A DNA stretch of 64,000 bases from Streptomyces tendae (GTDB taxonomy: Bacteria > Actinomycetota > Actinomycetes > Streptomycetales > Streptomycetaceae). The stretch is from NCBI RefSeq assembly GCF_014650435.1, contig NZ_BMUY01000013.1, positions 1 through 64,000 on the forward strand, given 5' to 3'. The translations under genes and the position numbers were made by a program. Shown here in pieces: positions 8,691 through 17,068 of the stretch (its first letter is position 1; each line of letters opens with the position of its first letter). Below the pieces are notes generated by a model, which worked only from the letters and a program-made list of their open reading frames with translations, did no database searches and had not been told where the DNA came from.

Positions 8691-9683
8691 TCAGCCGACG
8701 AGGTTGTCGGCCAGCTCCTCCTCACCGAGGTTGGCGTCCGTACCGGCGATGCCGAGGTCCGAGGCCCGCTTGTCGGCCATGGCCAGCAGGCGGCGGATGC
8801 GGCCCGCGACGGCGTCCTTGGTCAGCGGCGGGTCGGCGAGGGCGCCCAGCTCCTCCAGGGACGCCTGCTTGTGCTCCATGCGCAGGCGCCCCGCCGCGGC
8901 GAGGTGCTCGGGCACGTCGTCGGCGAGGATCTCCAGGGCCCGCTGCACCCGGGCACCGGCAGCGACGGCCGCGCGGGCGGAGCGGCGCAGGTTGGCGTCG
9001 TCGAAGTTGGCGAGCCGGTTGGCGGTGGCGCGGACCTCGCGCCGCAGCCTGCGCTCCTCCCAGGCCAGCACCGAGTCGTGGGCGCCGAGCCGGGTGAGCA
9101 GGGCGCCGATCGCGTCGCCGTCGCGGACCACGACCCGGTCCACGCCGCGCACCTCGCGGGCCTTGGCCGGGATCGACAGCCGACGGGCGGCGCCGACCAG
9201 GGCGAGCGCCGCCTCGGGTCCCGGGCAGGTCACCTCCAGGGAGGAGGAGCGGCCGGGCTCGGTGAGCGAGCCGTGCGCCAGGAAGGCCCCGCGCCAGGCG
9301 GCCTCGGCGTCGCAGGTGGCCCCCGAGACCACCTGCGGCGGCAGGCCCCGGATCGGGCGGCCCCGGCCGTCCACCAGGCCGGTCTGCCGGGCCAGCTGGT
9401 CACCGCCCGCGACCACCCGGACCACGAAACGCGAACCGCGGCGCAGCCCGCCCGGCGCCATCACGATCAGCTCCGAGCTGTGCCCGAAGATCTCCAGGAT
9501 GTCCCGCTTGAGCCGACGGGCCGCGTTCCCGGTGTCCAGCTCCGCCTCGATCACGATGCGTCCGCTCACCAGGTGGAGGCCGCCGGCGAACCGCAGGACG
9601 GCGGAGACCTCCGCCTTTCTGCAGCAGGTCCGGGTGACGGGGAGCTGGGAGATCTCGCTCTTCACCGCTGCCGTCATCGCCAT
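8691..9683 (-). CDS. whiA: Sporulation transcription regulator WhiA
   Basis: A 330-residue DNA-binding regulator with an N-terminal LAGLIDADG-homing-endonuclease-like fold and a C-terminal helix-turn-helix; in Streptomyces it acts with WhiB to start sporulation septation. The N-terminal CCRKAEVSAVLRFAGGLH and the C-terminal HTH region (ASLEELGALADPPLTKDAV, about 280-298) are as in the family. Two starts are possible: ATG at 9683, or ATG at 9677, which overlaps the yvcK stop as ATGA. It is the last gene of a tightly overlapped operon whose promoter region carries a DNA-damage-type motif. WhiA is known to be autoregulated from inside its operon; I did not identify that site here. Confidence 0.97.
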   Translation of the reverse strand: MAMTAAVKSEISQLPVTRTCCRKAEVSAVLRFAGGLHLVSGRIVIEAELDTGNAARRLKRDILEIFGHSSELIVMAPGGLRRGSRFVVRVVAGGDQLARQTGLVDGRGRPIRGLPPQVVSGATCDAEAAWRGAFLAHGSLTEPGRSSSLEVTCPGPEAALALVGAARRLSIPAKAREVRGVDRVVVRDGDAIGALLTRLGAHDSVLAWEERRLRREVRATANRLANFDDANLRRSARAAVAAGARVQRALEILADDVPEHLAAAGRLRMEHKQASLEELGALADPPLTKDAVAGRIRRLLAMADKRASDLGIAGTDANLGEEELADNLVG

Positions 9684-10765
9684 GGGCCGATCCTTCCATG
9701 CATCCGAAAAATACGGTCGTACGCGGCGGCCAGCAGCTCCGGGTCGTGCCTCGGGGTCCCGTCGGTCCGGGCGACCGGAGCCAGCTCGACCGCGGCGCCG
9801 AACCGTTTCGCGGCGTCGGTGAGCGAGTCACGGTCGGGCACGGCGGCCTCGTCGGCCAGCACCACGTCCAGGGCGAGTTTAGGGGCGTGTCGTCCCAAAA
9901 CCTCCAAATGACGCTGCGGGGAGAAGCCCTCAGTTTCTCCGGGCTGGGGGGCGAGGTTCAGCGAGAGCACCCGGCGCGCCTTCGTCTCGACCAGCGCGTC
10001 CAGCAGATCAGGCACGAGCAGGTGCGGGATGACCGAGGAGAACCAGGAACCGGGACCGAGCACCACCCAGTCGGCGTCCAGGACGGCGTCGACCGCCTCG
10101 GGGACGGCGGGCGGGTCGCTGGGCACCAGGTGCACGGACTGCACCTCGCCGGGCGTGAGAGCCACGGTCGCCTGCCCCCGTACGGTGTCCACCTCGTCGG
10201 GCCGCTCCGGGTCGTGGCCCCTGACCAGGGCCTGGAGCTCCAGCGGCACGGCGGACATGGGCAGCACCCGGCCGTGCGCGCCGAGCAGCTTGCCCACCAG
10301 GTCCAGCGCCTGGACGTGGTCGCCGAGCTGCTCCCACAGGGCCACGATCAGCAGATTGCCGACCGCGTGTTCGTGCAGGTCGCCTTGGGACTGGAAGCGG
10401 TGCTGGATGACGCGGGCCCAGGTCTGGCCCCAGTCGTCGTCGCCGCACAGCGCGGCCAGCGCCTTGCGCAGGTCGCCGGGCGGCAGGACGCCCAGCTCGT
10501 CGCGCAGGCGCCCGCTGGAGCCTCCGTCGTCGGCGACGGTGACGACGGCGGTGAGGTCGCCGGTGATCCGGCGCAGTGCGGCGAGCGAGGCGGACAGGCC
10601 CATGCCGCCGCCGAGGGCGACGACCTTGGGCTGGGCGCCCCGGCGGCGCGGCTTGCCGCCGCGCGCCTGTTCGGGCCGGGCGGCGCGGGCGTCGGCGGGT
10701 CTGCCGCCGCGTCCCTCGGGCACCACCCGGCGCAGCCGGCTCAGCCGCGGAGTGCGTCCTGTCAT
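9674..10765 (-). CDS. YvcK/CofD-like regulatory protein
   Basis: A 363-residue member of the gluconeogenesis factor family with a 2-phospho-L-lactate transferase-like Rossmann fold; in Firmicutes YvcK binds UDP-sugars and is needed on gluconeogenic carbon. Family motifs are VVALGGGMGLSASL (about 47-60) and VVTVADDGGSSGRLR (about 74-88), followed by GDLRKALAAL. The first ~45 residues are a basic, Arg-rich extension beyond the family core. The start is 7 nt after the rapZ stop and the stop overlaps the whiA start, so expression is coupled. The rapZ-yvcK-whiA trio is conserved across Gram-positive bacteria. Confidence 0.93.
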   Translation of the reverse strand: MTGRTPRLSRLRRVVPEGRGGRPADARAARPEQARGGKPRRRGAQPKVVALGGGMGLSASLAALRRITGDLTAVVTVADDGGSSGRLRDELGVLPPGDLRKALAALCGDDDWGQTWARVIQHRFQSQGDLHEHAVGNLLIVALWEQLGDHVQALDLVGKLLGAHGRVLPMSAVPLELQALVRGHDPERPDEVDTVRGQATVALTPGEVQSVHLVPSDPPAVPEAVDAVLDADWVVLGPGSWFSSVIPHLLVPDLLDALVETKARRVLSLNLAPQPGETEGFSPQRHLEVLGRHAPKLALDVVLADEAAVPDRDSLTDAAKRFGAAVELAPVARTDGTPRHDPELLAAAYDRIFRMHGRIGPWR

Positions 10766-10772
10766 TCCCCTG

Positions 10773-11816
10773 TCATTCCCGTCCCATGTCCCGGTGGACG
10801 ACCACCGTCTCCACGCCCTCGGCGGCGAGCCGGGCGGCGAGCTTCTCCGACATGGCCACGGACCGGTGCTTGCCGCCGGTGCAGCCGACGGCGACGGTCA
10901 CATAGCGCTTGCCCTCCCGACGGTAGCCCGCGGCGATCAGCTGGAGCAGCTCGGCATAGCGGTCGAGGAACTCCTTGGCCCCGGGCTGGTTGAGGACGTA
11001 GCTCGACACCTCCTCGTTGAGGCCGGTGAAGGGGCGCAGCTCCGGGACCCAGTGCGGGTTGGGCAGGAAGCGCATGTCGACGACGAGGTCGGCGTCGACC
11101 GGGAGGCCGTACTTGAAGCCGAAGGACATCACCGTGGCCCGCAGCTCGGGCTCCTGGTCGCCGGCGAACTGGGCGTCCATCTTGGCGCGCAGCTCGTGCA
11201 CGTTGAGGCTGGAGGTGTCGATCACCAGGTCCGCGTCGCCCCGCAGCTCGCGCAGGAGCGCGCGCTCGGCGGCGATGCCGTCGACGATCCGGCCGTCGCC
11301 CTGGAGGGGGTGCGGGCGGCGCACCGACTCGAAGCGGCGCACCAGGGCGTCGTCGGAGGACTCGAGGAAGACGATGCGGCGGGTGACGCCGCGGGCGTCG
11401 AGGTCCGCGAGGGACTCGCGCAGATTGTCGAAGAAGCGCCGGCCGCGGACGTCGACGACCACCGCGATGCGGGCCACGTTGCCCTGGGAGCGGGCGCCGA
11501 GCTCGACCATGGTGGGGATCAGCGCGGGCGGCAGGTTGTCGACGACGAACCAGCCGAGGTCCTCCAGACACTTGGCGGCCGTCGAGCGGCCGGCCCCGGA
11601 CATGCCGGAGATGATCACCAGCTCGGGGATGGCCGCCTCGTGCGCCCCGGCCGTTTCCTTGCCCGTACTCACCTGTGCTCCGTCGTCGCGGGTCTGTTCC
11701 CGTTCGGCTGCGCCCCGGGGCTTTTCCTGTCCCGTCGGGGGCTGCGCCTGTTCTCGCCCGGCTGCGGGCCGTGCCTGTTCTCGTTCCGCTGCGGGCCGTG
11801 CCTCGTGCTCGGTCAT
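10773..11816 (-). CDS. rapZ: RapZ-family nucleotide-binding protein
   Basis: A 347-residue P-loop protein of the RapZ/YvcJ family. In E. coli RapZ is an RNA adaptor controlling glucosamine-6-phosphate synthase mRNA; the actinobacterial role is less clear. The Walker A is GMSGAGRS (about 71-78), followed by WFVVDNLPPALIP, and the C-terminal domain carries VAVGCTGGKHRSV. The first ~62 residues are a low-complexity extension rich in Arg-Glu-Gln-Ala repeats not found in the core family. Its ATG overlaps the uvrC stop by four nucleotides (ATGA), indicating translational coupling. Confidence 0.93.
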   Translation of the reverse strand: MTEHEARPAAEREQARPAAGREQAQPPTGQEKPRGAAEREQTRDDGAQVSTGKETAGAHEAAIPELVIISGMSGAGRSTAAKCLEDLGWFVVDNLPPALIPTMVELGARSQGNVARIAVVVDVRGRRFFDNLRESLADLDARGVTRRIVFLESSDDALVRRFESVRRPHPLQGDGRIVDGIAAERALLRELRGDADLVIDTSSLNVHELRAKMDAQFAGDQEPELRATVMSFGFKYGLPVDADLVVDMRFLPNPHWVPELRPFTGLNEEVSSYVLNQPGAKEFLDRYAELLQLIAAGYRREGKRYVTVAVGCTGGKHRSVAMSEKLAARLAAEGVETVVVHRDMGRE

Positions 11817-13984
11817 CTCTCCTGCCCCCGTCGTTCGTCCGGGGTGCCCGCGGACACGGGCTCCCCCGGGGCATCCGCCGTCGTCTCGGGTGCCCCGTCG
11901 TCGTCATCCATGATCTCTCCGGTCGCCGTGTTCACGGCGGGCGCGGCCGGGGTGGCCCCGGCGAGGGCCACGGCGACGGTCTCGGCCGTCTTGCGGCCTA
12001 TGCCGGGCACCTCGCAGATCTGGTCGATCGTCGCCGACCGCAGCTTCTTCACCGAACCGAAGTGCTTGATCAGCGCCTGTTTCCGGGTCTCCCCCAGGCC
12101 GGGCACGTCGTCCAGCGGACTGGAGCGGAAGCGCTTGGCGCGCTTGGCGCGCTGGTAGGTGATCGCGAAGCGGTGGGCCTCGTCGCGGACCCGCTGCAGC
12201 AGGTAGAGGCCCTCGCTGGTGCGGGGCAGGACGACCGGGTCGTCCTCGCGGGGCAGCCAGACCTCCTCCAGGCGCTTGGCGAGCCCGCACACCGCGATGT
12301 CGTCGATGCCCAGGTCGTCCAGCGCCCGCTGGGCGGCGGCGACCTGGGGCTGCCCGCCGTCGACGACGACGAGCTGGGGCGGGTACGCGAAGCGCTTGGG
12401 CCGGCCGTCGTCGTCCTTGAGCGCCGGGCCGTCCGTGAGCGCGGGCTCGTCCGCGAGTGCGGGCCCGTGCGTGGGCGCCGCGCCGTTCTCCGTGGGCGCC
12501 GCACCGTTCTCCGTGGCGTCCGCGCCGGTCGTGGGCCGGTCGCCGTCGGTCAGGTCCTCGCCGTCCGCCCACTCGCCGGTCTTCTCCTTCTCGGCGAGAT
12601 AGCGGCGGAAGCGGCGGGTGATGACCTCGTGCATGGAACGGACGTCGTCCTGTCCCTCGAAGCCCTTGATCTGGAACCGCCGGTATTCGCTCTTCCGGGC
12701 CAGTCCGTCCTCGAAGACGACCATGGAGGCCACGACGTCGTCGCCCTGGAGGTGCGAGATGTCGTAGCACTCGATCCGCAGCGGGGCACTGTCCAGGTCG
12801 AGGGCCTCGGCGATCTCCTCCAGCGCGCGCGAGCGCGTCGTCAGGTCGGAGGCGCGCTTGGTCTTGTGCAGGACGAGGGCCTGCTGGGCGTTGCGCTGGA
12901 CGGTCTCCATCAGCGCCTTCTTGTCGCCGCGCTGCGGGATGCGCAGCGACACGCCCGATCCGCGGCGCTCGGTCAGCCACTGCTGGACGGGCTCCACCGG
13001 GTCGGGCAGGGCGGGAACCAGGACCTCCTTGGGCACGGCGTCCCCGCTCTCCTCGCCGTACAACTGCTGGAGGGCGTGCTCGACGAGGGCGCCGGTGGTG
13101 ATCTCCTCCACCTTGTCGGTGACCCAGCCGCGCTGGCCCCGCACACGGCCGCCGCGCACGTGGAAGATCTGGACGGCCGCCTCCAGCTCGTCCTCGGCGA
13201 CGGCGATCAGGTCGGCGTCGGTGGCGTCGGCGAGCACGACCGCGCTCTTCTCCATGGCCTTCTTGAGCGCCCCGATGTCGTCCCGCAGGCGGGCCGCCCG
13301 CTCGTACTCCATCTCCTCGGCCGCCTCGGCCATCTGCCGCTCCAGGCGGCGCAGGTAGGTACCGGTGCGGCCGGCCATGAAGTCGCAGAACTCGTCGGCC
13401 AGGTCCCAGTGGTCGTCGGGCGTGATGCGGCCGACGCAGGGCGCCGAGCACTTGCCGATGTAGCCGAGCAGGCAGGGGCGGCCGGTGCGGGCGGCGTTCT
13501 TGAAGACGCCCGCGGAGCAGGTGCGCACCGGGAAGACGCGCAGCAGGAGGTCGACCGTGTCGCGGATCGCCCAGGCGTGCCCGTACGGCCCGAAGTAGCG
13601 CACGCCCTTCTTCTTCTGGCCGCGCATCACCTGGACGCGGGGGAATTCCTCGTTCATCGTCACCGCGAGGTACGGGTAGCTCTTGTCGTCGCGGTACTTG
13701 ACGTTGAACCGGGGGTCGTACTCCTTGATCCAGGAGTACTCCAGCTGCAGCGCCTCGACCTCCGTGGACACCACCGTCCATTCCACGGACGCGGCGGTCG
13801 TGACCATGGTGCGGGTGCGCGGGTGCAGGTTCGCCAGGTCCTGGAAGTAGTTCGCCAGGCGCTGGCGCAGGCTCTTCGCCTTTCCGACGTAGATCACCCG
13901 GCGGTGCTCGTCACGGAACCTGTACACCCCCGGGGAGTCCGGGATCTCTCCCGGCCTGGGGCGGTAGCTGGAGGGGTCGGCCAT
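11813..13984 (-). CDS. uvrC: Excinuclease ABC subunit C
   Basis: Performs both incisions in nucleotide excision repair after UvrAB verification of damage. The 723-residue product has an N-terminal GIY-YIG nuclease (GVYRF ... VIYVGKAKSL, about 19-45), cysteines in CLLGYIGKCSAPC, a UVR domain (about 210-245), the C-terminal RNase H-like nuclease and tandem HhH motifs (DVPGLGETRK, EVPGIGRKTA). Between about residues 480 and 527 it carries an Ala/Thr/Asp/Glu/Pro-rich insert with near-perfect repeats, giving a length above the usual 600-650. The ATG at 13984 has a TAGGGT box ending 8 nt away, so the mRNA may be leaderless. Confidence 0.97.
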   Translation of the reverse strand: MADPSSYRPRPGEIPDSPGVYRFRDEHRRVIYVGKAKSLRQRLANYFQDLANLHPRTRTMVTTAASVEWTVVSTEVEALQLEYSWIKEYDPRFNVKYRDDKSYPYLAVTMNEEFPRVQVMRGQKKKGVRYFGPYGHAWAIRDTVDLLLRVFPVRTCSAGVFKNAARTGRPCLLGYIGKCSAPCVGRITPDDHWDLADEFCDFMAGRTGTYLRRLERQMAEAAEEMEYERAARLRDDIGALKKAMEKSAVVLADATDADLIAVAEDELEAAVQIFHVRGGRVRGQRGWVTDKVEEITTGALVEHALQQLYGEESGDAVPKEVLVPALPDPVEPVQQWLTERRGSGVSLRIPQRGDKKALMETVQRNAQQALVLHKTKRASDLTTRSRALEEIAEALDLDSAPLRIECYDISHLQGDDVVASMVVFEDGLARKSEYRRFQIKGFEGQDDVRSMHEVITRRFRRYLAEKEKTGEWADGEDLTDGDRPTTGADATENGAAPTENGAAPTHGPALADEPALTDGPALKDDDGRPKRFAYPPQLVVVDGGQPQVAAAQRALDDLGIDDIAVCGLAKRLEEVWLPREDDPVVLPRTSEGLYLLQRVRDEAHRFAITYQRAKRAKRFRSSPLDDVPGLGETRKQALIKHFGSVKKLRSATIDQICEVPGIGRKTAETVAVALAGATPAAPAVNTATGEIMDDDDGAPETTADAPGEPVSAGTPDERRGQER

Positions 13985-14335
13985 GACTCACACCCTACTG
14001 GCGCGGGCCGACACTTCGACGGGGCTGTGGACGACGGGCCGGGCCTCTGCGGACAGCGGGCGGGGAAGGCCGGGGGACGACGGTGCGGGACCGGTCGGTC
14101 ACGCCGGGTGGGCCCTTGTGCCGGGGCCCGTGCGTTCTCGGCCAGGAGCGCACGGCGGTCGGGCGCCAAGTGTTGTCCGGACTAGGTCAACACGCTTCAA
14201 TGCGGAGGGACTCGGGGCCCTGAAGCGCGGCGTACGGATGTGAAGACCTCTGCGCCGCGACGGGGGCGGGTGGCCCCGGCCGATCCGTGTCGACGGTCTG
14301 ACCAGCCGTCGTGAACTTCACAGAAGGGCCCCTGC
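13985..14335. other. Divergent intergenic region, uvrC / HTH gene (351 nt)
   Basis: Apart from the uvrC promoter motif at 13992-14014, I see only a short inverted repeat (cgacgg at 14291-14296 and ccgtcg at 14306-14311) about 25 nt upstream of the + strand HTH gene, which could be an operator, and a Shine-Dalgarno AAGGG before its ATG. Short open frames here lack a ribosome-binding site and convincing composition. Confidence 0.5.
13992..14014 (-). promoter_or_regulatory. Candidate DNA-damage (RecA-NDp/PafBC-like) promoter of uvrC operon, degenerate
   Basis: Read on the minus strand: GTGTCGGCC, 8 nt, TAGGGT, then 7 nt to the uvrC ATG. The mycobacterial RecA-independent damage promoter is TTGTCRGTG-N8-TANNNT. 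The TGTCGG core, the spacing and the -10 box match, but the first and last two bases of the upstream element do not. Judged by analogy with the perfect copies at uvrA, uvrB and ogt in this window. Confidence 0.55.
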
Positions 14336-15286
14336 ATGCCGCACGCCACACAGCACGCGGACGTCGCCACCGCGCAACTCGACTCTGCCCTGCGCGGCGG
14401 CCCCTTCCACGTCGCCCTGCGGGCGGCGATCGCCGCCCGCGGACTGCCGCTGCAGCGTGTGCAGCACCATCTGTCGCGGCACGGGGTGAAGGTGGGCGTC
14501 ACGAGTCTGAGCTACTGGCAGCAGGGCGCCCGGCGTCCGCAGCGTCCGGAGTCCCTGCGGGCCGTGCGTGCCCTGGAGGAGATACTCCAGTTGCCCGAGG
14601 AGTCGCTGATACGCCTGCTCTCCGAGGCCGACGCGGAGACCTCGGAGCGACCGCCCGCGGGGCGCTCCTACCGCGCCCACCTGGCGGCATCGGGCGTCCT
14701 GGACGGGCTGCTGGCCGAACTGGGGTACCCGGCGCCGGACGGCGGGGTGCACACCCTCGGGCACCACGAACGGATCCGGATCGGGCCCGGCCGGGAACTG
14801 GCCGGGCGCGAGTCGCACCTCATCGTGCGCGCCCACCGCGACGGCGTCGACCGCTTCGTCGCCGTCCACTACGGCGATCCGGGGTGCGTCCCCGCGCGGA
14901 TGAGCGTCCACGCGCTGGAGAACTGCCGCACGGGACGTGTACGCAGCCACCAGGAGACCGGTGTCCTCGTGACGGAGCTGCTCTTCGACACGCGGCTGCG
15001 GGCGGGCGACACCCACCTGTTCCGCTACGGCGTCGAGGACGGCACGGCCGGTGTGTCGCGCGAGTACGTCCGGGGGTTCGGCACGGCGGGCGGGCAGTAC
15101 GCGCTCCAGGTGCGTTTCGACGCCGCGGCCCTCCCGGTGCGCTGTTATCGGTTCACGCAGCACTCCCCTGCGGCACCGCGCGGCGGGCGGCAGGAGCTGG
15201 TGCTCAGCGGGCGGCACCGCTCGGTGCACCTCGTGGAGCCGCGGGTCAGGTCGGGGATGCTGGGGATCGGCTGGGACTGGGAGTAG
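14336..15286 (+). CDS. Conserved Streptomyces helix-turn-helix protein
   Basis: A 316-residue protein with no enzyme motif that I recognise. Residues ~25-100 resemble an XRE-type helix-turn-helix (ALRAAIAARGLPLQRVQHHL ... SLSYWQQGARRPQRPESLRA), a pattern in which a bound operator is recognised by the SYWQ helix. The remaining ~200 residues are predicted beta-rich with several conserved-looking His/Arg positions and might be a sensor or effector domain. AAGGG precedes the ATG by 7 nt. It is transcribed alone, divergently from uvrC and convergently with the Rieske gene. Likely a regulator; ligand and targets are unknown. Confidence 0.8.
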   Translation: MPHATQHADVATAQLDSALRGGPFHVALRAAIAARGLPLQRVQHHLSRHGVKVGVTSLSYWQQGARRPQRPESLRAVRALEEILQLPEESLIRLLSEADAETSERPPAGRSYRAHLAASGVLDGLLAELGYPAPDGGVHTLGHHERIRIGPGRELAGRESHLIVRAHRDGVDRFVAVHYGDPGCVPARMSVHALENCRTGRVRSHQETGVLVTELLFDTRLRAGDTHLFRYGVEDGTAGVSREYVRGFGTAGGQYALQVRFDAAALPVRCYRFTQHSPAAPRGGRQELVLSGRHRSVHLVEPRVRSGMLGIGWDWE

Positions 15287-15313
15287 GGCACCGGCCCGTC
15301 GGCCTCCAGCCGG

Positions 15314-15739
15314 TCAGGTCCCCGGGCTCGCGACGATCCGGCCCTGCTTCACCTCGACGGGCAGTTCGACGAGCGGCACGGTCGCCGGGGCGTGCAGCAC
15401 CTCGCCGGTACGGGCGTCGAACTCGCTGCCGTGGCAGTCGCAGACGAGCTTGGTCCCCGCCAGCTTCTTGATGGGGCACCCCGCGTGCGTGCACACCGTG
15501 CTGAATGCCTTCAGGGAGCCGTCCGCGGCCCGGCTGACCACCACGTTGCCGTCCGGGAAGAGCTTGGTCGCGCCCTTGGCGACCTCGCCGTCGGCGCCGA
15601 GGTCCACGGGTGCGGTCGGCCTGGCCGGCGCGGCTCCGTCGTCGCCCGGGGAGCAGGCGGCCAGGCCGAGCCCGGCGACGGGCGTGGCGGCGGCCGAACG
15701 CAGGACGGTACGGCGGCTCGGGGCGGGACGGCCGGGCAT
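15314..15739 (-). CDS. Tat-exported Rieske [2Fe-2S] lipoprotein
   Basis: A 141-residue electron-transfer protein. The N-terminus has a twin-arginine signal (SRRTVLRS) running into a lipobox-like LAAC at about residues 27-30, so it is probably folded and loaded with its cluster before Tat export, then membrane-anchored. Rieske ligands are the pair CTHAGC and CDCHGSEF: one Cys and one His from each. GGAGATCGC places the Shine-Dalgarno for the ATG at 15739. There is no quinol oxidase or dioxygenase partner nearby, so the redox partner is unknown. It is convergent with the HTH gene and divergent from the LacI gene. Confidence 0.9.
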   Translation of the reverse strand: MPGRPAPSRRTVLRSAAATPVAGLGLAACSPGDDGAAPARPTAPVDLGADGEVAKGATKLFPDGNVVVSRAADGSLKAFSTVCTHAGCPIKKLAGTKLVCDCHGSEFDARTGEVLHAPATVPLVELPVEVKQGRIVASPGT

Positions 15740-15892
15740 GCGATCTCCACTGGTCGGAGCGGGTGTCGGGACGGGTGGGGCGGGGGTGCGCCGGGGTGTG
15801 CGGGTGCAGGGCGACGATATCCGGCGGGCCGGGCGGTCCCGCGGGCCGGGTGGCCCGGGACGAGGTGCTCCGGCGATGCCTTCGCCGGAGAC

Positions 15893-15922
15893 CGCGTAAA
15901 CGCTTGCGCAAGCGTTTACGCG
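15893..15922. promoter_or_regulatory. 30-bp perfect palindrome, LacI-family operator
   Basis: Half-site cgcgtaaacgcttgc (15893-15907) is followed by its exact reverse complement (15908-15922). The centre aacgcttgcgcaagcgtt is the classical LacI/CcpA-type operator with a central CG. It lies 60 nt upstream of the lacI-type gene and 153 nt upstream of the divergent Rieske start, so autoregulation is likely and control of the Rieske gene possible. Confidence 0.85.
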
Positions 15923-15982
15923 ACGCCGGGGCATGGGGTACGGTCCCGCCACGGCGCGACCGCACGCGAAGGGGGTACGCCG

Positions 15983-17068
15983 GTGGCGACCATGGCCGAT
16001 GTCGCACGGAGCGCCGGGGTCTCCGTGGCGACCGTCTCGCACGTGCTCAACGACACCCGCCCGGTGCTGCCGCACACGCGTCAGGCGGTGCTGGACGCCG
16101 TCGAGGAGCTGGGCTACACGACGAACACCCTGGCCCGTTCCCTGGTGACCGCCCGCACCCGCTCCATCGGGCTCGCGGTGTCGGCGATCAGCAACCCGTA
16201 CTTCACGGAGATCCTCCAGGGTGTCGAGGCCAGTGCCCTGGAGCACGGTTACAGCCTGCTCATCGCCGATCCGCACGACGATCCCGCGCACGAGTGCGAG
16301 GTGGTCCGGCTGCTGCACGAGCGGCGGGTGGACGGCATGATCGTCGCGCCCTCCGCCGAGCCCCGGGACCTCCTCGCCTACCTCACGCGCCACCGGGTGC
16401 CGGCCGTCTTCCTCGACCGGGTCGTCGACGTGCCCAAGGACGGGGACGCCCCGCGCTTCGACCAGGTCTGCGCCGAGAGCGCCGAGCCGACGACCGGGCT
16501 GGTGGGCCATCTCGCCGGACTGGGCCATCGCCGGATCGGCCTGGTCGCGGGCCGGCCGGGGCTCAGCACCACCCGCGAGCGGATCACCGGGTACCGGCAC
16601 GGCCTCGCCGTCGCCGGGCTGCCGTTCGACGAGCGGCTGCTGGTCCACGGCGACTCCGAGGCGGCCGGCGGCGAGCGGGCCACGGCGGAGCTGCTGTCCC
16701 TGGCGGTGCCGCCCACCGCGCTGGTCACCGCCAACAACGCGATGACCATCGGCGCCCTGCGCGCCCTCCGGGACCGGGGGCTGTCCGTGCCCGGTGACCT
16801 CGCCCTGGGCTGCTTCGACGACTTCGCCTGGGCGGACCTCTTCTCCCCCCGGCTCACCGCCATCGCCCAGCCCAGCAGGGACATCGGGGCGGAGGCCGTC
16901 CGGCTGCTCCTCGACCGCCTCGCCGCACCGGACCGGCCCGCGCGGACCCTGCGGCTGCCCTGCACCTTCGTCCACCGCGACTCCTGCGGCTGCGCCGAGC
17001 GGCCCGCACCGCTCTCCGGGCAGTCCGGGGAAGCCCATGCCAAGGCCCACGAAAGGACCCTCCCGTGA
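15983..17068 (+). CDS. LacI-family transcriptional regulator
   Basis: A 361-residue sugar-responsive repressor. The N-terminal HTH (MADVARSAGVSVATVSHVLN) and hinge helix NTLARSLVTART are followed by a periplasmic-binding-protein-like effector domain (IGLAVSAISNPYF to the C-terminus). I place the start at GTG 15983, 7 nt after GAAGGGGG; the ATG at 15992 is too far from it. The C-terminal tail ends with a Cys-containing segment (DSCGCAE) typical of many Streptomyces LacI proteins. The stop overlaps the kinase start as GTGA, so the regulator and the PfkB kinase form an operon and probably share an inducer related to the kinase substrate. Confidence 0.93.
   Translation: MATMADVARSAGVSVATVSHVLNDTRPVLPHTRQAVLDAVEELGYTTNTLARSLVTARTRSIGLAVSAISNPYFTEILQGVEASALEHGYSLLIADPHDDPAHECEVVRLLHERRVDGMIVAPSAEPRDLLAYLTRHRVPAVFLDRVVDVPKDGDAPRFDQVCAESAEPTTGLVGHLAGLGHRRIGLVAGRPGLSTTRERITGYRHGLAVAGLPFDERLLVHGDSEAAGGERATAELLSLAVPPTALVTANNAMTIGALRALRDRGLSVPGDLALGCFDDFAWADLFSPRLTAIAQPSRDIGAEAVRLLLDRLAAPDRPARTLRLPCTFVHRDSCGCAERPAPLSGQSGEAHAKAHERTLP

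Noticed and set aside
13983..14243. An 86-codon + strand frame between uvrC and the HTH gene
   Set aside because: It starts inside the uvrC start region, has no ribosome site, and covers the uvrC promoter.
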